A stretch of 64,000 bases of DNA from Stappia sediminis (lineage in GTDB: Bacteria > Pseudomonadota > Alphaproteobacteria > Rhizobiales > Stappiaceae), in NCBI RefSeq assembly GCF_009826895.1, contig NZ_WUMV01000009.1, forward strand, positions 124,001 through 188,000, in the 5' to 3' direction. Below, piece after piece: positions 42,833 to 51,021 of this stretch; within the stretch, counting starts at the first letter, position 1, and the number at the start of each line of letters is the position of its first letter. The notes under the pieces were generated by a model. It worked only from the letters and a program-made list of their open reading frames with translations, did not search any database and was not told the DNA's origin. The translations under genes and the position numbers were made by a program.

Positions 42833-43234
42833 TCAGCTTCCACCCGCGATGACGACGTCCTGCGGTTCTGCGAGTTCCACAAGGTTTCCGTCCGGGTCGC
42901 GTATATATATGGACCGCAGGGGCGACACGGCACCGGCTCGGAACACGGGTCCCTCTTCTATATGTACCTGCGCCTCGGCAAGCCGCCTTTCCACCGCCTC
43001 CAGGCTTTCCACCAGAAAGCAGAGGTCGCCCGCACCGGATGTCGGCATTTGCGCATGCGGCAGGAACTCCGCACCGGCCTTGTGCAGGTTGATCTTCTGG
43101 CCGCCGAACCGAAGTGCCCTTCGCCCACCGGCGAAGACCACCTCCTCCATGCCGAGGACGCCGGAATAGAAGGCCACCGTCTGGTCGATGTCCTTGACCG
43201 TCAGCACCACATGATCGAGCGAAAGAATACGCAT
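42833..43234 (-). CDS. VOC (glyoxalase/bleomycin-resistance) family protein
   Basis: This 133-aa single-fold protein has two beta-alpha-beta-beta-beta modules and likely metal ligands His8 (LDHVVLTVKD), a His in INLHK, and Glu near the end (DPDGNLVELAE). The family covers glyoxalases, dioxygenases and thiol transferases, so the substrate is open. The start ATG 43234 (MRILSLDHVV) is preferred over a GTG-type upstream extension. It is the first gene of a two-gene unit with nnr and is divergent from glnB. Confidence 0.82.
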   Translation of the reverse strand: MRILSLDHVVLTVKDIDQTVAFYSGVLGMEEVVFAGGRRALRFGGQKINLHKAGAEFLPHAQMPTSGAGDLCFLVESLEAVERRLAEAQVHIEEGPVFRAGAVSPLRSIYIRDPDGNLVELAEPQDVVIAGGS

Positions 43235-43401
43235 GGTGGATCCGCTCCGCGTGCACACATCGTTGTCAATCTGCCTTTATCCTCGCACCATTCTCACACT
43301 GGCCGGCGTTTTTCGGCAAGCTTTCGCAAAGCGGCATACTGTTCCAATGGCCTTCGGCGGAGCTTGGTTCGGCCGATTCTTTGCCTATTTAATGAGCGTT
43401 C

Positions 43402-43420
43402 TGATCACTTTATGATCACT
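43402..43420. repeat. Direct repeat TGATCACT, 11-bp spacing
   Basis: TGATCACT occurs at 43402-43409 and again at 43413-43420, separated by TTA and phased by 11 bp, so both copies (each with a TGATCA palindrome) face the same side of the helix. It lies midway between the divergent VOC gene and glnB and could be an operator for either, but no regulator is identified. Confidence 0.35.
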
Positions 43421-43501
43421 CTCGGCCGGCACGGCGCTCTACATCCCGGATTTTCCAGCCCGAATTGCCGCATTTGGAGGCGACTTTTTCGGCATGCGCG
43501 C

Positions 43502-43519
43502 TTGGCATGGCTCGTGCTA
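43502..43519 (+). promoter_or_regulatory. Sigma-54 (RpoN) promoter of glnB-glnA
   Basis: TTGGCATGGCTCGTGCTA has the invariant GG and GC exactly 10 nt apart, as required for RpoN -24/-12 elements, and good flanking bases. Transcription would start near 43530, about 150 nt before glnB. NtrC-activated, RpoN-dependent transcription of glnBA is established in rhizobia; no clear NtrC site was found by eye. Confidence 0.7.
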
Positions 43520-43663
43520 GATCAACCTTCATGCAGGTGATCCCACCTGGATGCAGAGACGTTGATCGATCTGGGAAGGCCGGGGCTTGGCCGTCGGGAC
43601 GAAGACGAAAGAGCTCCAGCCGATCGTCAGGTCGGCACCGGCCGCCCGGCCGAATGCATCTGA

Positions 43664-44020
<357 letters not shown>

Positions 44021-44167
44021 ACCGCCTGACGGGTCGCGGGCGCACGAACGTGCTTCCGCGCCGGCTCGGGCCAAGCGATGCATGGGCCTGTTTTCCCGAA
44101 AACGTCCATATTTCGGCGGAACATGCTCCAAGTCGCCAATCCAAAGCGAAACCTGGGAAAAAACGTA

Positions 44168-45577
44168 ATGACGACCGCAAGCGAAATTCTGAAGGAAATC
44201 AAGGAAAAGGACATCAAGTTCGTCGACCTGCGCTTCACCGACCCGCGCGGCAAGATGCAGCATGTCACGATGGATGCCGGCCTCGTCGATGAGGACATGT
44301 TCGCCGAAGGCGTCGCCTTCGACGGCTCTTCGATCGCCGGCTGGAAGGCGATCAACGAGTCCGACATGCAACTCGTTCTCGATCCGGAGAGCGCGCACGT
44401 CGATCCGTTCTTCGCCCAGTCCACGCTTGCCATCATGTGCGACATCATCGACCCGGTCTCCGGAGAGGCCTACAACCGCGACCCGCGCACCACGGCCAAG
44501 AAGGCCGAGGCCTACATGAAGACGCTCGGCATCGGCGACACCGTCTTCTTCGGCCCTGAAGCCGAGTTCTTCATCTTCGACGACGTTCGCTTCTCCGCCG
44601 ATCCCTACAACACCGGCTTCCAGGTCGATTCCATGGAACTGCCGACCAACATGGGTTCGGAATACGAGACGGGCAACCTCGGCCACCGTCCGCGCACCAA
44701 GGGCGGTTATTTCCCGGTTCCCCCGGTCGACAGCGCCCAGGACATCCGCTCCGAAATGCTGACAGTCCTGACCGAGATGGGCGTCGTCGTCGAAAAGCAC
44801 CACCACGAGGTGGCCGCAGCCCAGCATGAGCTCGGCATCAAGTTCGACACGATGGTGCGCAACGCCGACAAGATGCAGATTTACAAGTACGCGGTGCATC
44901 AGGTCGCCCACGCCTACGGCAAGACGGCCACCTTCATGCCCAAGCCGGTCTTCGGCGACAACGGCACGGGCATGCACTGCCACCAGTCGATCTGGAAGGA
45001 AGGCCAGCCCGTCTTCGCCGGCAACCAGTATGCCGACCTTTCGGAGAACTGCCTCTACTACATCGGCGGCATCCTGAAGCACGCCAAGGCGCTCAACGCC
45101 TTCACCAACCCGTCGACCAACTCCTACAAGCGTCTGGTTCCGGGTTACGAGGCTCCGGTGCTTCTGGCCTATTCCTCGCGCAACCGTTCGGCCTCCTGCC
45201 GCATTCCGTTCACGGCATCGCCGAAGGCCAAGCGCGTCGAGGTCCGCTTCCCCGATCCGTCTGCGAACCCGTACCTCTGCTTTGCCGCCATGCTCATGGC
45301 CGGCCTCGACGGCATCAAGAACAAGATCCATCCGGGCGACCCGATGGACAAGAACCTCTACGACCTGCCGCCGGAAGAGCTGAAGGACATCCCGACCGTT
45401 TCCGCCTCGCTTCGCGAAGCCCTGGAATCGCTCGATGCCGACCGCGAGTTCCTGAAGGCCGGCGGCGTGATGGACGACGACCAGATCGACGCTTACATCG
45501 AACTGAAGATGGAAGAGAACATGCGGTTCGAAATGACGCCGCATCCGGTCGAATACGACATGTACTATTCGGTCTAA
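44168..45577 (+). CDS. glnA: Glutamine synthetase type I
   Basis: This dodecameric enzyme forms glutamine from glutamate, ammonia and ATP. The 469-aa product has the beta-grasp domain, the latch DGSSIAGW, the ATP-site block [19 protein letters not shown] and the adenylylation Tyr at codon 398 (NLYDLPPE). It should therefore be controlled by GlnE. ATG 44168 follows GGGAAAA; codons further upstream in frame are leader. It ends 38 nt before a strong terminator. Confidence 0.97.
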   Translation: MTTASEILKEIKEKDIKFVDLRFTDPRGKMQHVTMDAGLVDEDMFAEGVAFDGSSIAGWKAINESDMQLVLDPESAHVDPFFAQSTLAIMCDIIDPVSGEAYNRDPRTTAKKAEAYMKTLGIGDTVFFGPEAEFFIFDDVRFSADPYNTGFQVDSMELPTNMGSEYETGNLGHRPRTKGGYFPVPPVDSAQDIRSEMLTVLTEMGVVVEKHHHEVAAAQHELGIKFDTMVRNADKMQIYKYAVHQVAHAYGKTATFMPKPVFGDNGTGMHCHQSIWKEGQPVFAGNQYADLSENCLYYIGGILKHAKALNAFTNPSTNSYKRLVPGYEAPVLLAYSSRNRSASCRIPFTASPKAKRVEVRFPDPSANPYLCFAAMLMAGLDGIKNKIHPGDPMDKNLYDLPPEELKDIPTVSASLREALESLDADREFLKAGGVMDDDQIDAYIELKMEENMRFEMTPHPVEYDMYYSV

Positions 45578-45615
45578 GCCAGAGGCTTTCGCCAGTTTGC
45601 AAGACTGATTATTGC

Positions 45616-45648
45616 AAAGCCCGCGCCACCCCGGCGCGGGCTTTTTCT
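45616..45648 (+). terminator. Rho-independent terminator after glnA
   Basis: The 12-bp stem AAAGCCCGCGCC / GGCGCGGGCTTT with loop ACCCC is followed by TTCTCT on the plus strand. It closes the glnBA transcript. Confidence 0.9.
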
Positions 45649-45689
45649 CTTATCGGTAATCTGTCACGCAGCCGTCATCGTAGACAGTT

Positions 45690-45839
45690 AGTAATCCGTC
45701 CCAAGGCTTGGAAGCTCTGCCCTTGCCATGCCTTGGGGCCGGCCGGCATTTGGGTTTCGCTTCGTGCGGCGTACGCAGCCCAATTGCCGGTCGGTCCTTA
45801 CCCGCAAACTAGGCGGCCCTCACGGGCCGCCATTTTTTT
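45690..45839 (+). ncRNA. Candidate small RNA downstream of glnA, family not assigned
   Basis: Between the glnA terminator and an AT-rich stretch, three stable hairpins follow one another on the plus strand. They are CCCAAGGC/GCCTTGGG (45700-45707 with 45730-45737), a long arm GGCCGGCCGGCA/TGCCGGTCGGTCC (45737-45748 with 45785-45797), and a perfect terminator. No reading frame fits. The presence of a second strong terminator only 190 nt after the glnA one implies an independent short transcript. No known RNA family could be recognised; tRNA-like, tmRNA and SRP hallmarks are absent. Confidence 0.5.
45812..45839 (+). terminator. Rho-independent terminator of the candidate small RNA
   Basis: Perfect stem GGCGGCCC / GGGCCGCC with loop TCAC, then A and seven T. 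It is not near the stop of any protein gene on this strand. Confidence 0.9.
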
Positions 45840-46174
45840 GACTCCGATAGCCGTATCGCACCTGTCACGCTCGCTTGAGCGTTCGGTCACGGAGACCGCA
45901 TTGATGGAACCGGCGCAGGCGGCGCCACGCCAGGAACTCGGCTACCTAGCGTTCCCGGAACTCTTCGCGGCGCTTGCGCTTGCATGAAAGGTTTTTCCCT
46001 TTCGCACTTAGGAAAAACTGCAATCCATGAAGGAATAGATGAAATATTGCGCAAAAATGTTTTATATTTTAGCTTAGTTGGCTAACTTGCTAATAAGTTG
46101 ATATGCCGATTTTAATATAATCATATTTAATAAATTTAGACTGCGCATTATACGCTAGTGTATGGAGTGTTCGC
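45840..46174. other. Gene-free stretch ending in strongly AT-rich DNA
   Basis: The first half has small hairpins (for example CGCTC-GCTT-GAGCG) and only a 27-codon frame of doubtful value. From about 46015 to 46165 the base composition drops sharply, with runs such as TTTTATATTTTAGC and TTTAATATAATC, in contrast to the GC-rich chromosome. It directly precedes the sulfation cluster and probably contains its promoter; the composition is typical of foreign or xenogeneic-silencer-bound DNA. Confidence 0.6.
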
Positions 46175-47035
46175 GTGCTGGAAAATGTGCGGTATCCGGA
46201 TTTCATTATTATCGGTGCGACCAAAGGTGGCACGAGTTGGATCGTTGCCAACCTTCAGCTACAAGAAGATGTATCGATTCCGATGCAACCAAGCGCCGGA
46301 GTGCACTATTTCAGCAGAAATTTCGAACGCGGGACGGATTGGTACCTCAAGCATTTCTCCGGCATCAGCGACGAAATCAGGTTCGTCGGCGAGAAATCGG
46401 CAAGTTATCTGCCGCATCCCGATGTTCCCGCACGCTTGAAAGAACTGCTGCCTCATGCGCGCCTGATTGCGCAATTGCGCAATCCGGTGGACCGCGCCTA
46501 TTCGGACTACTGCATGCATTTTCGCAGGGGTCAGGCAAGTGGCGACATCGAGCGTTATCTCGATCCGGACCGCACCCCGATACCACGGCTGTTGAACGAC
46601 GGTCGCTATCATACGCACCTTACCAGGTATCTCGATTTTTTCCCGCCGGATCAGGTTCTGGTGACGATCTACGAAGAGATGGAAAGGGATCCCGCCGGCG
46701 TCCTTCGCTCGATTTCCCGGCATGTCGGCGTGGATGATCCGGTCATTCCTCAAGATATCGGCAAACGGGCCAAGGCCAGGGACACCGCAATGCTGCCGTT
46801 GGGCGTGCGCAGGCTTCTTGGGCCGATGAAAGGTGTCGTCGCTCCATTTCGCCATACGTCGGCGTTCAAGTCGGCGCGTGCCTTGCTCGCGAAGCCGAAC
46901 CGCTATCCCCCGCTGACCGAACCGATACGCGCACGCCTTGCGGCCTACTTTCAGCCGGAAACGGAGCGGCTTGCCCGTCTCCTTGGAAGGGATCTCGACG
47001 AATGGCGGAGGGTCGATTCTTCTAACGCCGCATAG
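46175..47035 (+). CDS. PAPS-dependent sulfotransferase
   Basis: This 286-aa enzyme is predicted to move a sulfuryl group from 3'-phosphoadenylyl sulfate to a carbohydrate or other acceptor. It has the 5'-phosphosulfate loop ATKGGTSWI (Lys17-Ser21) and the 3'-phosphate motif RNPVDRAYSDY (Arg102, Ser110), as in the heparan N-sulfotransferase/NodH-like superfamily. It has no membrane helix or signal, so it is probably cytosolic. The start is GTG 46175 with GGAG seven bases upstream. It is the first gene of the sulfation cluster, separated from the APS kinase gene by 130 nt holding a palindromic repeat. The acceptor is not predictable. Confidence 0.85.
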   Translation: MLENVRYPDFIIIGATKGGTSWIVANLQLQEDVSIPMQPSAGVHYFSRNFERGTDWYLKHFSGISDEIRFVGEKSASYLPHPDVPARLKELLPHARLIAQLRNPVDRAYSDYCMHFRRGQASGDIERYLDPDRTPIPRLLNDGRYHTHLTRYLDFFPPDQVLVTIYEEMERDPAGVLRSISRHVGVDDPVIPQDIGKRAKARDTAMLPLGVRRLLGPMKGVVAPFRHTSAFKSARALLAKPNRYPPLTEPIRARLAAYFQPETERLARLLGRDLDEWRRVDSSNAA

Positions 47036-47097
47036 AGCGCTTGTCCTGAAAGCGGGATCGCTATCGGGACAGGGATTCGTCCTAAATTCAACGTCTT

Positions 47098-47146
47098 GAG
47101 CATATCCTTATCGCAGATACCTATTCGGAATTTGCGGGATATGCTC
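47098..47146. repeat. Rhizobiales-type palindromic intergenic element
   Basis: Perfect 10-bp arms GAGCATATCC / GGATATGCTC enclose about 29 nt. From memory, this resembles a palindromic element dispersed between genes in Rhizobiales, often with the central words TTATC and GGGATATGCTC. It lies between the sulfotransferase and APS kinase genes, where it may slow or end transcription. Confidence 0.6.
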
Positions 47147-47165
47147 CAGGAAGCGGGGGTGTGGA

Positions 47166-47711
47166 GTGGTTGTTTGGGTCACGGGTCTTTCCGGTTCGGG
47201 CAAAACGACTTTGTGCGAGGCGCTGAGATCGCTGCTGAAGCCGCGGATACCGGAACTTGTACTTATCGACGGCGATGTCGTGCGCGAGATTTTCGGCGGG
47301 GATCTTGGCTTTGGCGAGGCGGATCGCGCACGCCAGATCAAACGCATACAAAGCCTTGCGCGAGAGCTAGACAAGCAAGAACAGGTCGTTATCGTCGCCG
47401 CCCTTTATGCGCATCCCGATCTTCTCAGCTGGAACAGGCAAAACTTCAAAGACTATTTCGAGATTTATCTGGACGCACCGCTCTCGTTGGTTCGCCAGCG
47501 CGACCCCAAAGGGCTTTACGGCAAGGCCGACCGCGGGGAAATGGAATTCGTCGTCGGTATAGACGTGCCGTGGAACCCGCCCGCAAATCCCGATCTTCGA
47601 ATTGATGCGGCCACGGTCCCCAGGCCGGCGGAGCTTGCAAGAAAGGTTGCGCGGGCAATACCGCGCTTTGCGGCGGCGCTGCAGATCGACCATCTGGACG
47701 CCGTTTCATGA
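47166..47711 (+). CDS. cysC: Adenylylsulfate (APS) kinase family protein
   Basis: This is predicted to phosphorylate APS to PAPS with ATP. The 181-aa product has Walker A GLSGSGKTT (7-15), DGDVVR (35-40), LGFGEADR and RDPKGLYGKA (112-121), followed by GIDVPWNPPANPDLRID. The segment that usually reads with an ISPY-like motif after strand 3 is AALYAHPDLLSW here, a clear departure. Related CysC-like kinases are known to use other nucleotides, so the substrate is likely but not certain. The start is GTG 47166; the stop overlaps the ATP sulfurylase start (ATGA). Confidence 0.8.
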   Translation: MVVWVTGLSGSGKTTLCEALRSLLKPRIPELVLIDGDVVREIFGGDLGFGEADRARQIKRIQSLARELDKQEQVVIVAALYAHPDLLSWNRQNFKDYFEIYLDAPLSLVRQRDPKGLYGKADRGEMEFVVGIDVPWNPPANPDLRIDAATVPRPAELARKVARAIPRFAAALQIDHLDAVS

Positions 47712-48790
47712 GCGAACTCGTTCTCGACCGCATCCGGTATTTCGAGCTGGAAAAGCTAGCCTTCGGCGCATTCCAGCCGGTCACCGGGTTCATGACGGAG
47801 GACGAGTTCAACAGCGTGGTCGAAAGGCGGCGGCTGCCGGATGGATCGCCCTTTCCCCTGCCGATCGTCCTTGGCGTCGGCGCAAGCGATGCCGAGCGGA
47901 TGCGGGGAGCGCATCGCGTTTCACTGCTGCACGAGGGGCATGAAGTCGGAGAGATCGATCCGCAAAGCGTTTTCACGGTCGACAAGGCGGCTGCGGCAAG
48001 GAAGATATACGGCACCGACGACATCGCCCATCCCGGTGTCCGGTTCTTCATGCAAGGCGGAGACTGGTTCGTCGGAGGTCCGGTTTCCCTCAAGAAACGG
48101 ATTACGCACAGTCTTACCAAATATGAGCTGACACCGGCGGAGACGCGCCGGCTTTTCAGGTCCAGGGGCTGGAAGAGCGTCGTGGGCTTTCAGACGCGAA
48201 ACGTGCCGCATCGGGCGCATGAATACCTGCAGCGCGTCGCACTCGAGATTGCGGACGGCCTTTTCGTTCAGCCTCTCGTCGGTTTGAGAAAAGCCGGCGA
48301 CTATACGCCCGAGGCCGTTGTCGCGGGATACCGGGCGCTGATCGACGGGTTCTTTCCGCCGGAGCGCGTGGTCCTCGGCATCTTGACGACATCGATGCGA
48401 TACGCCGGTCCGCGCGAGGCTGTGTTTCACGCAATCATCCGCCGCAACTACGGTTGCACCCATTTCGTCGTCGGCCGGGACCACGCGGGCGTCGGCAGCT
48501 ATTACGGCAAGTATGAGGCGCACGAAGCGACGCGTGAATTCGAAGGCGAACTCGGCATCGAAGTCCTGCGGCTGAACGGCCCTTTTTATTGCAACGGATG
48601 CCGAACGATCGTCACGGAACACACGTGCCGGCACTTCTCTCAAGCGCCAGCGATGATCACCGAAATTTCCGGTACGGATATTCGCTCGGCCCTGGCGGGC
48701 AAAAAGGCGGTCGACGCAAAGATCATCCGGCCCGAAATCGTGGCCGCACTGGCGGACGTACCCTTGTTCATTGAGGGAGAGGAAATGTGA
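47708..48790 (+). CDS. sat: Sulfate adenylyltransferase (ATP sulfurylase, Sat type)
   Basis: This enzyme makes APS and pyrophosphate from ATP and sulfate. The 360-aa product belongs to the single-chain Sat family, not the CysDN/NodPQ two-subunit type usual for assimilation. It has the PUA-like N-terminal domain, the sulfate/ATP motif QTRNVPHRAH (162-171) and GRDHAGVG (256-263), and lacks a fused APS kinase, which is encoded just before it. Overlaps at both ends (ATGA upstream, GTGA downstream) indicate coupled translation with the kinase and the pyruvate kinase homologue. Confidence 0.9.
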   Translation: MSELVLDRIRYFELEKLAFGAFQPVTGFMTEDEFNSVVERRRLPDGSPFPLPIVLGVGASDAERMRGAHRVSLLHEGHEVGEIDPQSVFTVDKAAAARKIYGTDDIAHPGVRFFMQGGDWFVGGPVSLKKRITHSLTKYELTPAETRRLFRSRGWKSVVGFQTRNVPHRAHEYLQRVALEIADGLFVQPLVGLRKAGDYTPEAVVAGYRALIDGFFPPERVVLGILTTSMRYAGPREAVFHAIIRRNYGCTHFVVGRDHAGVGSYYGKYEAHEATREFEGELGIEVLRLNGPFYCNGCRTIVTEHTCRHFSQAPAMITEISGTDIRSALAGKKAVDAKIIRPEIVAALADVPLFIEGEEM

Positions 48791-50247
48791 GCAAGATCCA
48801 GATCGTCGCGACAATCGGGCCGGTGAGCGCGTCTGCCCAAATGCTGCGCGAGCTTGAAGACGCGGGCATGACGGTTGCGCGGTTGAACGGATCGCATAAC
48901 GAACTGGGCTGGCACGCCGAAACAATCGCGCTCATTCGAGAGGTCTTGCCCAACACGCCAATCCTGCTCGATATCCCGGGCCGGAAAATCCGCACGACCC
49001 AGCTCATGGCGGAGCCCAGGTTCAAGGCCGGAGATACCATCGTCCTGACGACGGATATCTCATATGCGGGCGGTGAAAAGGTGCCTGTGAATTATCCGAG
49101 CCTTCACGAGGATCTGGCGCCTGGAAATATCATTCTCGCCGACGACGGAACGCTCAGGTTTACGGTCATCGAGGTCGTCGGCCGGGACATTTACGTCGAA
49201 GCCAATTGCGATGGCCGGTTGAGAAGCCGCAAGGGCATCAACGTTCCCTTCGTTCGCCTTCGCACTCCCATGATCACCCAGCGGGACCGGGACATGATGG
49301 CATTCGCCGTCGAACAGGAGGTCGATTTCGTCGGCATCAGCTTTGTGGAATCCGCCGCCCACGTCGAACGTATCCGTGAGCTTGCCGGCGGCAACTGGCC
49401 GCGCATCGTCGCCAAGGTCGAAAACCAGATCGGCCTCGACAATGTTGAAGACATTCTCAAGGCGACTGATGCCGTCATGATCGACCGTGGCGACCTGTCG
49501 GTCGAAACCAACGTGGAAAACGTCGCGCTTTACCAGAAGCGCGTCCTGAGCGCCGCCAAAGCGCACAGCAAGCCGGTCATCGTCGCCACCGAAATGCTGC
49601 ACAGCATGATCGAGTCGCCCATGCCGACCAAGGCGGAAGTCAGCGACATCACGAATGCGGTGCTCGATGGTTGTGCTGCAACGATGTTGTCGGGCGAGAC
49701 CGCATTCGGCGCCTTTCCGGTCGAATCGGTCAGGACGATGCGCCGCATCGTTGATGCGGCCATGCATCATGTGGTCGGCTCCGGTGCCGTGAACGGACAC
49801 CTCGAAACGCCTCAGGCCATGGGCGATGCGATCGGCTTGATCTGCAACGAACTGGCGATCACCAAGGTGGTGGCCATCACGATCTCCGGATTTGCGGCGC
49901 GTCTGGTGTCCTCCCGCTCGCTTAGACAGCCCGTATTGGCCGTGAGCAATGACCGCATGGCGGCGCGCAGCTTCAATCTGCTTCAGGGCGTGCGGGGCAT
50001 TCATCTCGACATCGAGTTTCCGCGCACATCCACCGACCACATAGCCGAATGCCTGGAAGCTCTTTTTCTTCAGGGCGAACTGACGCTTGAGGATGTCGTG
50101 CTCGTCACGACCGTCGGTTACCCGCGTTCGGGCAATCGGATGAACCTCATCCAGACCCATCGCATCGGCGATCTGGCCGAAGCACTTCATTGGGACATTT
50201 CGCCGATAATGCAGGAGAACGATCACCCGCAGAAACGACCAGCGTAA
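48787..50247 (+). CDS. Pyruvate kinase homologue coupled to ATP sulfurylase
   Basis: This 486-aa protein has the pyruvate kinase A/B/C-domain length and most active-site residues: Arg32, Asn34 and Ser36 (RLNGSH), Lys210 and Glu212 (KVEN), Asp236 (RGDLSVE) and Thr268 (TEMLHSM). The K+-site stretch, canonical DTKGPEIR, is DIPGRKIR (62-69). The Thr is replaced by Ile and the Glu by Lys67, a change known from pyruvate kinases that need no potassium. The start is GTG 48787, overlapping the sat stop. In place it could turn the ADP made by APS kinase back to ATP using PEP (inference); a housekeeping pyruvate kinase should exist elsewhere. Confidence 0.82.
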   Translation: MSKIQIVATIGPVSASAQMLRELEDAGMTVARLNGSHNELGWHAETIALIREVLPNTPILLDIPGRKIRTTQLMAEPRFKAGDTIVLTTDISYAGGEKVPVNYPSLHEDLAPGNIILADDGTLRFTVIEVVGRDIYVEANCDGRLRSRKGINVPFVRLRTPMITQRDRDMMAFAVEQEVDFVGISFVESAAHVERIRELAGGNWPRIVAKVENQIGLDNVEDILKATDAVMIDRGDLSVETNVENVALYQKRVLSAAKAHSKPVIVATEMLHSMIESPMPTKAEVSDITNAVLDGCAATMLSGETAFGAFPVESVRTMRRIVDAAMHHVVGSGAVNGHLETPQAMGDAIGLICNELAITKVVAITISGFAARLVSSRSLRQPVLAVSNDRMAARSFNLLQGVRGIHLDIEFPRTSTDHIAECLEALFLQGELTLEDVVLVTTVGYPRSGNRMNLIQTHRIGDLAEALHWDISPIMQENDHPQKRPA

Positions 50248-50301
50248 AGTCTCCGGCTTCTTTCTATTCAGGTGGAAGAGACCGCTTCAAAAAGGACCGA
50301 C

Positions 50302-51021
50302 ATGGAAGCTGCCGCTACCGTCATCTTTTTCAGCTTCATACAATCCTTGTTCGGGATGGGGTTGCTTGTGTTCGGAACGCCAACCTTGCTTTTATTGGGT
50401 TTTGAATTCTCTGAAGTACTGGCAATTTTACTGCCAGCCTCAATCGTAATCAGCTTGTTGCAGCTTTACGAAGACAAATTGGTGGATGGGCGTTTCGCAC
50501 GTCAGTTTATCGTCTGGTGCCTTCCCGCGCTGGGATTGGGGCTCATTGCACTGCTGGAGTTCGGGGCTGCGATTTCGCTGGAGCTCGCACTCGGCACGAT
50601 CATGCTCTTGAGTGTCTGTTTCCAGATGTTGCCGCGGTATTCGGTGAAAACGAACGGCATGATCCGCCACCACCTTAAAGCATGGTTTTTCATAATGGGC
50701 GCCGTTCATGGCATCTCAAATCTCGGCGGCAGTGTATTGGCGTTGGTCGCGAATTCCTGTTTCCATGAAAAATCCGATGTCCGTAAAACCATCGCCTTCT
50801 GCTATCTCTGTTTTGCATGTATCCAACTGCTTATTTTATATAATTTCAAACCGGAAATATTCACGTGGAGCCAGTTATACCTGATGTCCATAGCCGGAGC
50901 GGTATATGTTGCCTTGGGCCGACGAACGTTCGCCAGCCTTCATCAGGCCGTATATGAGAGGTTGTTTCTGGCCTTCATGTTCGGTTATGGCGTGGTTTTG
51001 ATATCCAAGGCGTTCGCATAG
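50302..51021 (+). CDS. TSUP (TauE/SafE-type) membrane permease
   Basis: This 239-aa protein has about eight hydrophobic helices and two glycine-rich repeats at equivalent places (SLFGMGLLVFGTP and VHGISNLGGSVLAL), the hallmark of the TSUP family that exports or imports sulfite, sulfonates or other anions. ATG 50302 is chosen because AAAGGA sits five bases upstream. It is 54 nt downstream of the pyruvate kinase homologue in the same direction, so a sulfur-compound transport role in the cluster is likely but not proven. Confidence 0.78.
   Translation: MEAAATVIFFSFIQSLFGMGLLVFGTPTLLLLGFEFSEVLAILLPASIVISLLQLYEDKLVDGRFARQFIVWCLPALGLGLIALLEFGAAISLELALGTIMLLSVCFQMLPRYSVKTNGMIRHHLKAWFFIMGAVHGISNLGGSVLALVANSCFHEKSDVRKTIAFCYLCFACIQLLILYNFKPEIFTWSQLYLMSIAGAVYVALGRRTFASLHQAVYERLFLAFMFGYGVVLISKAFA

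Noticed and set aside
45904-45987. 27-codon frame starting MEPAQAAPRQELGYL
   Set aside because: A GGAG lies nine bases upstream, but the frame is short, hydrophobicity is unremarkable and nothing else supports expression.
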